The notes under the pieces: generated by a model
Told to the model about the DNA's origin: nothing
Database searches by the model: none
What the model saw: only the letters and a program-made list of their open reading frames with translations
Translations under genes and position numbers: made by a program
In this document: positions 10,606-22,515 of the stretch, one piece after another
How positions within the stretch are numbered: position 1 is the stretch's first letter
How the letters are laid out: every line of letters starts with the position of its first letter
NCBI GenBank assembly: GCA_025345505.1
Contig: JANVCC010000120.1
Span: 6,512,855 to 6,576,854 of the forward strand
Direction: 5' to 3'
Length of the DNA: 64,000 nucleotides
DNA from: Todiramphus chloris collaris
Lineage: Eukaryota; Chordata; Aves; Coraciiformes; Alcedinidae

Positions 10606-11768
10606 CAAAGCCTGGAGAAACTCCCACAGGCGATTCCCCCACCGCCACTGTCCCTCCGACGTCTGCTCCAAACTACGTTTCTCCCCGTCACGAGGGTCAT
10701 TGCAGGGAAGAGAGGGGCCCACAGCCCCCAGCCCTGCTGGCCATGCTGAAATTCAGCCTAGTGCTTAATTTCCCACAGGGGCACTTGGCGGAGGCTGTTC
10801 TGCTTCCCAGCAGCCGCCCGGTGAGGTCTCTGCCTTGGAGGCAGCATCGTGCCAAAGCCCAGGGCTGCGAGGATGCGGGGCAGCCCCTCTGGCACCCGGA
10901 GTTCCCCCCAGCTTTGCTCCTGCTCCAGAACCACTGGTGAGGAGGTGACAGAACAGCAAAACCCCATGGCAGTGCTCGGGTCCAGCAAACCACTGGCAGT
11001 TCTCCAGCGTTTCCACATCAAACCTCAAGAGCTGAGGTTGACGGTCCCATGCTCAGGGGGGTCCCAGCCCTCTGCCCTTCCCAAGCAGCCCCAGCCACGG
11101 GCAGCACGAGTCGGGGTCCCGGCGAAGCCCGTCAGTGGCACTTACCGCCCGGCACTCAGGGGGATGCTGTCCTCATGGCCCCGGCCCGCGGCGGCTCCTC
11201 CACGCTGGGTCTCCCGGGGGAAGCAGGCTCTGCGGGGAGCGACACGACAGGGATGAAGCCCAAGAAGAAAGACCAAAGGTGTTGCTCCCCAAAGCCAGGC
11301 TGACCCAACAGCCGGTGTATTTTCCAGCAGCCCAGCCTTCCCTCCTCCCCCGCGGCTGCCCCGTGGGCAGTGCTGCCTGTGCTGGCAGCGAGGGGGACGG
11401 CTCCGCACGGCCACGGCCACGTGTTTCGCCCCAAAACCAGCCCCAGCCCCATCCTCTTATGCAATTCGCTGCCAGCGGGTGCCAGAGCTGGCCCAGCGGC
11501 CGCCTCGCCATCAACTTTGATTTGCTCCCGATCCGGCGACATCCTCCACAAAGCCTCCTCCCGCCACCTCAGCTTTCCGGCGCGAGCAAAGGGATTTTTT
11601 CCAGCGCCCGGCCGGGCAGAGGCGTGAGCTCGGCCCATTCTGTTCTGCAAATGAGCACGAGGTTTTGCCGGTGCGGGTGCTGCTGGGGCTCTTTATGGCC
11701 GGGGATGAAAGCAGGAGAGAACAAACGCGCAGCGTGAGCGCCCGGCACCGCACGCAAGCCGGTGCCTG

Positions 11769-12130
11769 GGAAAAAAAAAATAATATGAAGTGGTCTTCCC
11801 GCTTAGGAGCTGAGCAAATTTGATCTACAGTCGTCGGAAGAAAATAAATATGGAACAGCGCCAGGTTGTTTCCACCGTGCTTTTAATCTATTTACTTTTT
11901 CCCAACTCGTTGTAAGCGAGAAAGCAAACATTTTATTTTATTACTAATTGCTCTGTTATTTTATTAGGCTGTATTAGTAAAATTTACTCAGCCTAGGAAA
12001 AAAAAAAAAAAAGAGGGGCTTAGTAAGAGCTCACCTAATTTACTACATAATCCTGCACCGAGTCATTATTTTCTTGAAGGTGAATTAGCTGAAAGCAGCT
12101 CACCGATGGTTCATTAGTTGCATCAGGCAG
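11769..12130. promoter_or_regulatory. Largest AT-rich island upstream of DLGAP3
   Basis: About 360 bp of AT-rich sequence with two poly-A tracts (around 11770-11779 and 11998-12012), ACTAATTGCTC, TTATTAGGC and GTGAATTAGC. It has the look of a conserved non-coding element, although the A tracts could also mark a decayed retroposon. No flanking duplication was recognised. Confidence 0.35.
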
Positions 12131-15100
12131 GGAAGAGGGTGTCATTAGGGAGAGGTTCCTCACCCCAGGAGGTAAGGGCTGGCCAGGAGAAGAGGATGGA
12201 GATGGAGATGGGGAAGAGAAGGAGCAGGATGCAAAGATCACAGCAAACGTGGTCGGTACAATCAGGAAATCAAAGCTGGTGACTGTTACCGACAGCAAAG
12301 GGAGCGGGCAGCAGGGGAGCACTGCCCGGAGAGGGTTCCGAGGGGCAGGAACCAACCAGGAGCTGCTGGAAATAAGGAATGAGGCAGGATCTTTAAAAAG
12401 TCATGAAGGACAAACACCAGCTGAAGAACTGCAAATGTGAGCGGAGCAAGGAGCGTTCACCGAGGCACCAGGAGGGGCCGGCAGCATCGCTCTGCCCAGT
12501 GTGGCCAACCAACACCCCGAGGGAGCCAGGCTGGGGGATCCTGGCCCCAGGATGCTGGGGGGGCATCTCCCCCGGCTCAGCGCTGCCCTGGCACGTGCTC
12601 CTCACCGAACACGCGTCTTTCCCGGGCACTGAACCCGGGTGCCACAGGGCTCGAGCCCAGCGCTGCCGCTCTGCTCCACGTGCCGGGTGGCTGAGGACGG
12701 GCCGTTCCACGGGAGGGGCAGGTTATTAAGCACATGATTAATTTTGGCACCGGTCCTGGCTGCCTGACAGCTCCTTCTCCAGGGCTGGGGAGAGCGAGCG
12801 CAAGAGGTGCTGCCTCTGCTGATGCAGCGGTTGGTGGGATGAAAAATCCTGCAATGCAGCACTGCTTCTTAATGAGCCATTTGTCTTTGAGTCTTCTTGA
12901 CTCATTACCGTGCCGGGAGAGGGATGGGAGTTGCCCCAAGTCCCCATCTGAGCAATTACTCCTGGAGCAGAGTGAGGAAATACGGCCACGACGCGCCCCA
13001 GCTGCCAGGGATCCCGGCACGGCCGCCGGCACCGGGACTCCCCGACACAACGCGGGTGCCCCCGGCTGCTGGCACTGCGGAGGGGCACAGGGAGCCCCTG
13101 CCCTGCACAGCACCTGCAGCCCAGCACCACCCAGTCCCTGGAAACAACTGCCCTGGGGCAAGAGCCACGCTCCTGTGCTGGGTTGTGCGAGGGAGGCAGA
13201 GAATCCCGGAGCTGCCAGGACAAAGCCAGCAGAGGAGGAAACCTGGTGCTCCATCCTGGCAAAGCCCACACGTGGATCTTGGTGGAAGAACCACTTCTCC
13301 CAAAGCCCTGTACAAGTAAGGAGCGGCCAGTACCAGCAGCCAGAGCCTGGAAAGAAGTTGGCTGAGAAGGAAAGAGATGTCACAAGGAAGGGGCTGTGCC
13401 AGCATCTCCAGGTGGGCATAGGCAGAGCTGGCAGGGGCGAGCTGCCCCAAGGCACAGGCACCTTCGGCACCCCTAGTCCCTCAGCGATGCTCATTCTGTC
13501 CACAAAAGCCAACTGTCAGAGGTGGGACCCCAAAGCCAGAGCAGCAGGACCACAGCCAACTGGGTCAGGAGACCACCCTGGAGGGACCCCCAGGTTGGGC
13601 AGGGCCCTGCAGACCCCAGCCCACACCAGCTGGCACGGGATTCGCAGGCGCTGCACTGCACGGATGCGCACCCATCACCGGTTATGCCCACGGACAGCTT
13701 TGCTCCCATGGACGCACCCGACATCTGCCTGCGCTGCCCGGGGCTGGCAGCAGCTGGCACAATCCCCTGGTGCCCCTCCAGCCCTTGGTGGAAAGGGGGG
13801 ATGTGCAGGTGACCCTGGAGAGATGGCACGAGACCAACACACCTGATGTTCACCTGCAGCAGAGGAAAGGGACAAGCAGTGACATCCCCCGGCAACATGC
13901 TCACCCTGGGGGCTCTGCCCACTGGGCACCTCACTCCAGTGCCCAGTGGAGCCCCAGGCAGGGGGCGACCTCCAGACATCCCCAGGAGTTAGACCTGCCC
14001 CAACCAGAGGACCCTTTCCAGGCATCTGGGGGGCACAGCAGCCCCTCCAGCTGCTACCAGCTGTGCCAGGGCCCCCAGCAGGCAGCAGTGCCAGATGAAC
14101 CCTGCTTCCCTTCCCTGGGCTGTGCCATTTGCCCTCCCCACCCCATGCCACCTGCTCCACAGGCAGACGGGCCAGGCAGCCTGGGCTTAAAAAGCCACTT
14201 ATCTCCCCAGTCACACAGTGTAATGACTTAAGCTGGGATCACTCCAAAGCTGCTCGGGGCAGACGATACGAGCACCAAGTGCAGCAGCAGCAGCACCAAT
14301 CTCTGGCCACCCCTTGCCCATCCCTGTTGAGCCCCAGGGCAGGTTGGCCCTTCCACCCCCAGCTCCACTCCCACTGGACACTTGGCCATGCCAGGGCTCT
14401 CACCTGGCACTGGTGGTTCTCTGCATCCCACTTTCCCCAGCACATGGCACCCTCCACTCCGATCTCAAACACCCACCCCAACCAGTTCCCTTCCCCACGC
14501 CGTCCCGTCCCGCAGCTCTTCCCGCAGCGGGGCTGCAGGGCCAGGGCTTCTAGCAAGCAGGAGCTGGGAACAGTGAGGAAGCAGAACCTTTGTTCCCTGT
14601 GCTGACAGGGATGCTCCAGCCCACCGTGCCCCATTCCCAGGCTGCATCCCACCCCTGGGGGCCCCTCAAGGCGAGAGCTGGGACAGGCAGAGTGAGCCCA
14701 GGGCACGGCACAGCCCAGCTCACCAGTGGAGCACCCAAACTGCCACTTTAATGGATGGGCTTAATTTGCAAAGCTGATGAAAACCTAAATATTTAAATAC
14801 GTAATTCTGCACAATGCGATTAGCACGGGCCCGGCTCAGGGGTGGAGTGAGGAGGGGGTACATGGCTCCTCAGAGGGGCACGGCGAGGATGGCGGGCACG
14901 CTGGTGGAACCATATCGGTCACCCAGCCACTGGCACCCCCGTCACACACAGCGCAGGGACAGCGCACGCCCTTCACCTTGCAGTGTGGGTGCCACAGGGT
15001 GCTGTGCCACTGTGTGCCCTGCCACCGACACCAGGGTCCTGCCCGACCATCGGCCTCCAAAGCATCCCATGGGGAGAGGTGGGGAAAGGGGAGCACGGTC

Positions 15101-17539
15101 CAAGCTGGGGAGCTGCAAAGGGCAGCGGGACAGGCCCCTGCCAAGATTACACCACCGATATTCCTGCTACGCGAGCTTAGAGATAAAAGAGATTTACAGG
15201 ATTTACCAGCAACACAAATTGAATATTTAACTTTAGCTGCAGGGGAGGAGTAAGGGGCTTGGCCTGGGGGCACAGGGAGGTGTGTAGGTGGTGGGCACAG
15301 GGGCTGCCCTACCTGCACAGAGGCGTTTCCAGCTCTCCGGGGAAAACTGGTGCCAGGGCTGTCACCAGGGGCTGGGCAGCCCCATGCCAGTGGGACTGGG
15401 CACCCTCTGCCCAACCTGCCCCTAATCCCACCAGCCGCTCGCCGGCTGCCAACCACGCAGCACAGCCTCTGCCACCACGTGGGATCCCATGGGATCATCC
15501 CCAGCTGAACCGCACATGTGGCCCCAGCACTAGGGATGCTCTGGGGGGGCTCAGGATCGGCCCTGTCCCCTGCACGCTGCTCGTGGGCCAACCTGGAGCT
15601 GGCGCTTGGCTGCTGCCTGCTTCTCCGTGCCCCTCCCCTGCCCTGACAAGCTGGTCCCCAGCAACGCTGTCCCTGGATAAGGATGTTCCTGGACGAGGCC
15701 GTTTGCTGGCCAGGCATGGACTGTGCCAGGGAATGGGGCTGGAGCAGCAGGAAGAGATGACGGAGCTGAGCGCCCTCCAGAACAAGGCGGAGACACCCCA
15801 GAGGGGACCCCGTCACTCTCTGCAGGGCCAGAGCGGGGACAAGGACCAGGCAGCAAGAGCCCTCTGCCAGCCATGGGGAGGGGGCGGCCAGACTGCCCCA
15901 AGCCTCAGCATGGGGGTCCTCCCAGTGCCACTGAGCCGGGTACCCATCCTGCCTCACCACACCAAGGCCGGGAGTGAGGTGCCAGCGCGGGTGCCAGCGC
16001 GGGGCGGGCTGGGGGAGGACAGCAGAAGATGAATGAGGGAGTCGGGAGGCTAATGGCATTGTCTGGAAAGTAGGTCGTGTGCTGAGCAAAAAGATATTTA
16101 TATCAAAGCTCGTTCCCCCCGCAGAAGCTCCTGAGCCAGGCAGAGGCAGCATCACGAGCCCATGGCCACAGCCCCAGCTCCCCATGCCCGCACAGGACCC
16201 TCTGCCTGGCCCCACACCCAGCTCTGCCATCCTGGGCACCCACAGCCCCAGGGCGGTGGCACCAGCTCAGAGGGGGCAATGCCAGAGGTGAATTGATCCC
16301 GATGGAGCGGGAACCGCGGCAGCTCTTCGCCTTTTGCTGACCTGGCTGCGGGCGCCGGGTGACGAATGGCACCGGGTTATTTTTATTTTAATGTAACCTT
16401 TGCCAAGGTGTAATATTCCCGTGGACGCTCCGCAGATGGGCACAGCCAGCCTGCGGTCACGGTGGGTCCTGCCCAGCTCAGCCCCGTGCCAGCTGCGGCA
16501 CTGCAGCCCCTCTCCCCGTGCCCAGCCCCGGCCGTGCTCCTCGCAGCCTGCGTCACCCCTGTCCTGAGCTTCAGCCAGGTCTCAGCCTTGCTGCCAACCT
16601 CAGCCACCTCCTTTCCTGCTGGGGGAAGACCTGTGCTGCGGGTCCCTCCCCTCACACTTCTGACCTTCTGAAAAAGGCTCCAAAACTGTCCCAGCGAGCC
16701 CAGATGGAGACAGCGTGCGCCAAGAGGCTTTGGGTGCTCTGGCCACCCTGCCTCAAGGGCTGGGCTCTCCTGTGCCCACCCCTCATCCAGGCAGGCTCAG
16801 ATCTGGCACAGGAGCAGGTTCACTTCCCTCAATAGCTGTGTCGGCTGAATTTACAGCCTTGCTTCAAGTTATTAATAATAATGGCCTCACTCTTAAGTAG
16901 GGCTTTTCATCTACCTCAGAGCCCTTTCCAGAGGACGTCTGCAGCATTATCACCATTTTATTCTCATTTCAGAGGGCAGGAGAGGGAGATGGAGAAGGGA
17001 CGGCCGTGCCCACTGCCAGGCAGCCGAGCTGGGGTGTGCAAAACCCCCAGGAAGGCTGGAACACCCTGGCCCAGCAGGGAGCAGCCACCATCCCCGGGCT
17101 CGTGCTGGCCACGTTGATTTACACCAGCAGCGAGCCCGGGCCCCACCGCACCGATAAATCCACTCGGAGCAGCAATAAACCAGCATCACCGCATCGGCGA
17201 TTCGCAGCGCTCCCATCGCGGTGAAAAATCGAGGGGCAAGGCGCTACCGTCACCACTGTGCCCATAAATCCCGGTCCTGTGTCGGCAGGAGCACGGGGAG
17301 GTCTCCACGGGGGGGAAATCCCTGGTGGAGTGGCAGCCAGAGGGGTGGGTGCCACTGGGCACCCACGGTAGATGTCAGCAAGGGAGACCCTGGCACAGGG
17401 AGCCAGCCTGGTGACATCTCCAGCACGCGGGGCCTGCAGCGGCCACGTGGGACCAGGGACATCCCCGAGCCACCCGCATCCCCAGCGGTGCCCACCCGCC
17501 GCGGGCAGTGCCGCCGTCTCGATGCCGCGGGGCTCTACC

Positions 17540-17735
17540 GGCAGATTTATTTCCCTGTAAAAGTGCTTTGATCTGAAGTTATTTTTTGTTTACTAGCAAC
17601 AAGGTATTGTAAATACATCTTTGCTGATAATTATAGAGTCTGGGCGCACACCTTAATCTCCATAAAATATCAGATGCTACAATTTGCCTGATTTAATGAG
17701 ATTGGAGGCTGATAAGCCGCTGAGGTAAGCTGTAA
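17540..17735. promoter_or_regulatory. AT-rich island, candidate conserved enhancer
   Basis: Nearly 200 bp of balanced, non-repetitive AT-rich sequence with TGTTTAC (forkhead-like), GATAATTATAG and GATTTAATGAG, flanked by GC-rich DNA. No ORF is present. Regulatory role is inferred. Confidence 0.35.
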
Positions 17736-18240
17736 ACTCGGCGGGGGGGTGGGGGGAGGGAATGATTACACATGTGCTAAAACGCCTTCCTCCTCCTCCT
17801 CCTGCCGCTGCCACGTGCCCAGCCCGGGAGCGTGTGCCCAGCCCCGCAGCCCCCTGCCCAGCTCCCAGGGTGGACCCGGGTTGTGCCGCAGCAGCTTCAC
17901 GCAGGGATGGGCATTTAGGGCAAACGGAGCTTTTTATACAATTTACCTCATTAAAACTCCAAGAGCTGAGAGCAGCACCGAGGCCTCACCGAGCCGCCCG
18001 CGGGGCTGCGGCCGGGGGCTGTGCCTCGGCACGCTCCGCACCCCCGTGGGCCCCGTGCCAGGGAGGGCAGGCAGCATGGCACCGGTGCCAGGCTGGGGCA
18101 CAGGCAGGTCCATGTGGGCGCTCCCGTGCCAGCAGCACGTGCCGGCGGAGGTGCGAGGACAGGGTCCCGAGGGGCAGAGGGGTACGGCTGCACTGCCCGG
18201 GGAGAGCTGCGCGCTGACACCTCGCGCCGTGCAGGGATGC

Positions 18241-18290
18241 ACTCGTGTGCGTGCGTGTTCACTCGTGTGCGTGCGTGTTCACGCGTGTGC
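18241..18290. repeat. 20-bp tandem repeat, alternating purine-pyrimidine
   Basis: Two exact copies of a 20-bp unit (18241-18260 and 18261-18280) are followed by a partial third. The GTGTGCGTGCGTGT core alternates purine and pyrimidine and could form Z-DNA under supercoiling. It is probably a simple minisatellite. Confidence 0.85.
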
Positions 18291-18837
18291 AAACTTGCCT
18301 GGAACCACTGGCCCTGACAAAGACAAGCTGGGGGGGGTCTGTGCCAGAGAGGGAGCTGCACATCCAATGCCACCCACCTGGGTGGGCACAGCCATGTCCT
18401 TGCCATGGCCCTGCCCAGACACAGGGGTCTATGTGGTCCTGGGGCAGGGGTCCCCCCGCTCCTGCCGTGATGGGGGGGCCCTGTCTGGAAAGCAGGAGGC
18501 TTCTCCTGGTACCGAGCACCACCGTTTCCACAGCAACCTTAAAGGCCTATAGCTGCTGTCTTGCTGAGGAACCTGCACTGGTGTCATCTTGGGGGACACT
18601 GAGCCCTGTCCCCCTGCCCATCACCCCGGTCTCAGGTCACAGAATCCTCTCCCCCCACACACCAACCCATCTCCCCTGGCTGGTGCCTGGGCTCACCCAC
18701 ACCCCCCTCCCTGCACTGAGACCCCCGTAAACTCAGACCCCCTGTGCCAAGTGGGACGGGCACCCCCGAACCACCCCTGCTCCTGCCTGGACGGGCACCG
18801 GGAGCCAGTGATGACCTACAAATGTCAGGCTGACAGG

Positions 18838-18960
18838 TTAATTAACTTCCTTCTTCCGCAGGCCGGTATCAGATGCATATAAGACATCACCTGAGACTTC
18901 TAATTGGGCTAATTATTCCAGATTCGGATTTTAAATAATTAGTTACTGTTGTCTCCAGCC
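18838..18960. promoter_or_regulatory. AT-rich island with clustered TAATTA-type sites
   Basis: The island contains GTTAATTAAC, TCTAATTGGG, GCTAATTATT and AATAATTAG within about 120 bp. This density of homeodomain cores in otherwise GC-rich DNA makes it a good enhancer candidate. No coding frame is supported. Confidence 0.4.
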
Positions 18961-19597
18961 TGACTGCCACAATCTTCTCCAAGCGGCGGGTGGTTCCTGG
19001 CTCCCAAACCCCGTGAGACGGGGCAGAGTGGCTGCGGCCAGGCCCAAGCGCACTGAGCCCCCTGCCCCAACTGGGGACACTGGGACAGTGCCACGGTGGG
19101 AACCCGCCCTGTGCTCGCACCAAATCCAGAAGGAGAGGGATGTTCTGTGCCTGAGCAGCCACAGAAAGAAACCAGGAGAGAGATGGAAGTGGAGGGTGGG
19201 GGTCCCGAGGGGGCCCTCCCCACTCCCTCCACCAGAACAGTGATGCTTGCTTTAGACCGAGCTCCCCCCCCCAGACCAAAGCTATAGTGAACCCCCCCAC
19301 AACAGCACCCGGGTCCCCCCAGGAACCCCGTTCCTCGTGTTTGAGGGTGGTCTCCCCAGGGGGGGAAATCTCAGCTTGGCACTTCCAGCGACAGCGACTT
19401 CCCCGTGGGGTTCCCGACTGTCGGGCAGAGACCAAAGTGATACCTGGCATCTGTGGGCTTCCTGCAGGGACCACCCCTCACCCCAGCAGGGCAGCAGCAG
19501 GGAGCTGGGTGCCTGCCTGGGTGGCACAGGCAAGCAGCGCCAGCTCAGGCCCCATCCCCAGCATCTCCAGGAACACCACACTTCCTCCCAGCCCCGC

Positions 19598-19730
19598 TAT
19601 TAATAACCTTCGCTAGCCTCCTCAGGAGCCATTTGCATATTTGATTGCAACTCCGGGGCGGGGCAGGGCCCTTCAATCAGCCGCTCCCGCAGCCTCATTT
19701 GCATGGCTTGACATTTTGTGCTGGGAGCGC
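19598..19730. promoter_or_regulatory. Island with two perfect POU octamers
   Basis: ATTTGCAT occurs at 19631-19638 and again at 19697-19704. A GC box (GGGGCGGGGC) lies between them, and TTAATAACC is just upstream. The octamer is the classic POU-factor site (Oct1, Brn). Two exact copies 66 bp apart suggest an enhancer or promoter element. No transcript start is evident. Confidence 0.45.
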
Positions 19731-20689
19731 TGACACTGGCACCGTGGTCAGGGACACAGCTCCGGTGTCCGGCGGTGGGTACAGTGCCCCCAACCCCGGG
19801 CACACCTCATCGGGCACCCTGTACCCGCCTGGGTGCAGCAAGCAGAGCCAGCAGCACCTCTCCAACCTGCCCCGAACCTGGCAGGGCATGAGGGAGTCTT
19901 GGTGGCCCATGTCCCCAGGGGCTCTGCCCGTCCGACCTGTGCAGTGGGGCAATCAGCAGTGCCCGGTGGTGGGAGGGCCGTGCCCAGCCTGGCAGGCAGG
20001 GCGCGCAGTGACGAGCACATCCGAGGGTTGGCCACCCGTCCTGCCAGCCCTGTCTGGCACATCAAAGGCCAAGGGCAGGTTGAGACATCCCCAAGGGAGG
20101 GGGGGGGACCCTGAGCCCCAGCGCACCCATGGGCACCCCTGGGGAGACAGGGCTGGGTGGGCAGCCCTGGGGTGGATCAGCCCTGCAGACAGCACCTGCC
20201 CAAAGCCACCACGGACACCATGGTCACTACAGCCGCCCCGGTCACCACAGCCACCGTGGCCACCACTGCTACCGTGGCACCTGGCAGCACAAGCTGCAGG
20301 CAGCTGCCCCGTGGCCCTGCCACCAGCCCCACTCGCAGCCCCAGGCCAGGGACGCGCCAGGCGGGAGCAGGAGGAGCTGGGCGGCTCCAGGGCCCCAGGC
20401 AGACACAGCCAGGAGCTGTGTCCTGGGATGCCCTTGGCTCCCCCCAGCTCTTGGCATCACTTGGCAGGAAAAAACAGCCCAGGGTGAGGAGTGGGATCGA
20501 GCCTGAGGATGGCAGGGATCGGGAGCGGGCTCTGCTGCTTCCCTGCCTCCTGCCTCGGTTTCCCCTCCAAGAAAAGATCTCGGCGAACACAGGTTTGTCT
20601 CGTGGAGAGACAAGGCGGCGGGGGAAAACCACGGAGAGAGATACAGAGGGACCTGGCTGCCACCGTGACTGTGCCAAGGAGCGAACCGG

Positions 20690-21844
20690 AGACAGGCAGG
20701 GCTCGAAGCACAGATGCCGGCACCGGCTGTGCCGCTCTCCGGCAGCGGGTCCGTCTGGCAGGCAGGCAGAGCCGGGGCTCCCCGGCTCCATCCACGGGCC
20801 AGTGCGGCAGCATCGCAGCGGGGCCCGGGGCGCGCTCAGCCCGGACACCCGGGGCCTCTGCTGCGCTCGCCGGAACGCAGCGGGCAGAGGAACGAACGCC
20901 CCCGCCGCGGGCGAGGCCAGCACCGAGACCACCGCGTCCCCAAAGCTGAGCTCGGCTCAGACGCAGCCCCCGGCCCTGTCCCGCAGCCCCGGCACGACCC
21001 CCGGCACACGCACAACGCCCCGGCGCCAGCAGACACAGCCCCCAGCCCAGCGCAGGGATGCGGGGAAGGGGAGGGGAGAGATCTGGGCTGGGCGCTCCCC
21101 ATCCCGCCCGGGCGAGCTCCAAGACCGTGCCGGAGCCCGTCTGGGCGAGGGCTGGCCCGGAGCCACACGCCGCACACCGAGACGAGGGGGTGGCTGCCAG
21201 GGGGGAGGACTCGGCCGGGGAAGGGTTAGGAGCGGCTCCGGATGCCTGGGGGACCCCGGCTCTGCCCGGGATGGGGGGATTTGGGTCCCCTCCCCCCCTC
21301 CCTCCGCTGCATCCGCGGCACCGGCACCGCTGGGCACAAAGCGGGGCTCCCCCGGGAGAGGGGCCCTGCGGGGCACGGAGCCCCCTGCACGGAGCCAGGC
21401 CCGCTCCCCCCCCCGCCCGGCAGCCCCCCCCGCCGCCCCCCACTCACCCTCCCGCTGCCGCTAAGCCCCGAAGTTGCCGGCCTGGGCTCGGCGGGAGCCG
21501 GGGGACGGACACGGCTCGGCTGCTGGATTCGCTCTTTTCCTGCCCAGTCCCCGCGGGCCGCCCATGTCGCGACAGGGCCAGCGGGCACCGGGCCCCAGGG
21601 TCACGGGCCGCCCAGGGCAGCGCGGCGGTGGCCACTCCGCCGGCGCCCGGGCCACCAGCGGCACCTCGCAGGCGGAGAGAGGCGGTGGCGGAGCCGTCGC
21701 CCCCGCACGCCGGGGACACACCCACGCGCGTTCCCCGGCGCGCTCCAGCCGCCCCCGCGCACAGCCACGCACCCCCGGCAAGGGGCTGCCCACGCCACAG
21801 GCACCCGCACGCCCACGCCCCGCGCCGCGGCATCGCCGGGAGCG
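20690..21844 (-). promoter_or_regulatory. CpG island with a minus-strand splice donor, candidate DLGAP3 first exon
   Basis: CpG is dense across this stretch. On the minus strand a strong donor GGGAGG|GTGAGTG has its exon end at 21,448. A non-coding leader exon ending there could splice to the acceptor at 8,555. Start site and exon length cannot be read from sequence. The minisatellite begins immediately upstream. Confidence 0.35.
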
Positions 21845-22515
21845 GATGGACAGACGGACACGCAATCCTCACGCGCCCTGGACGGACACGCGGACCCACA
21901 CGCCTGGGTGGACACGCAGCCCCGCACGCATGGATGGACACACAGCCCCGCACACACGGATGGACGCACAGCCCCGCACACACGGACAGACACACAGCCC
22001 CGCACACACGGATGGACACACAGCCCTGCACACACGGACAGACACACAGCCCCGCATACATGGACAGACACACAGCCCCGCACACACGGACGGACACACA
22101 GCCCCGCACACACGGACAGACACACAGCCCCGCACACACGGACAGACACACAGCCCCGCACACATGGACGGACACACAGCCCCACACACATGGACGGACA
22201 CACAGTCCCGCACACACGGACAGACACACAGCCCCGCACACACGGATGGACACACAGCCCTGCACACACGGACGGACACACAGCCCCGCACACACGGACG
22301 GACACACAGCCCCACGCGCAAGGACGGACACACAGCCACACACACCCGGATGGACACAGGGTCTGCACACCTGGACAGACACACAGCCCCACACCTGGAC
22401 AGACACACAGCCCCACACACCTGGACAGACACACAGCTCCATACACCTGGATGGAAGCACAGCCCCACACACCTGGACAGACACATGGCCCCACACACCC
22501 AGACAGACACACGGC
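21845..22515. repeat. 26-bp minisatellite, about 25 copies
   Basis: The unit is 26 bp, built around CACAGCCCCGCACACACGGA with GACAGA or GATGGA variants. Copies diverge by a few bases and degrade to 25-27 bp units with ACACCTGGACAGA toward the end. Because 26 is not a multiple of three and the unit lacks stops, all three plus frames stay open and read THSPAHTD-like peptides. These are not genes. Confidence 0.95.

Larger units (their letters stand above)
8555..20690. other. Non-coding region 5' of DLGAP3, probably intronic, with AT-rich islands
   Basis: About 12 kb without a convincing gene. Many open frames exist on both strands but match nothing and follow the GC bias. The region is GC-rich background broken by short AT-rich islands. 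The strongest are listed separately; weaker ones lie near 8860-8965, 12720-12910, 14745-14825, 15165-15245, 16370-16425 and 16835-16990. Since the acceptor at 8,555 implies an upstream leader exon, the whole stretch is probably the first DLGAP3 intron. Confidence 0.5.

Noticed and set aside
11769..12015. Poly-A tracts as tails of retroposed genes
   Set aside because: No coding remnant or target-site duplication was seen beside them.
14836..16239. Minus-strand open frame of 467 codons
   Set aside because: It has no domain and no family resemblance, low-complexity GC-driven composition, and runs across an AT-rich island.
21845..22515. CRISPR-like array of short repeats
   Set aside because: There are no unique spacers; the units are directly adjacent degenerate copies. 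The genome is vertebrate.
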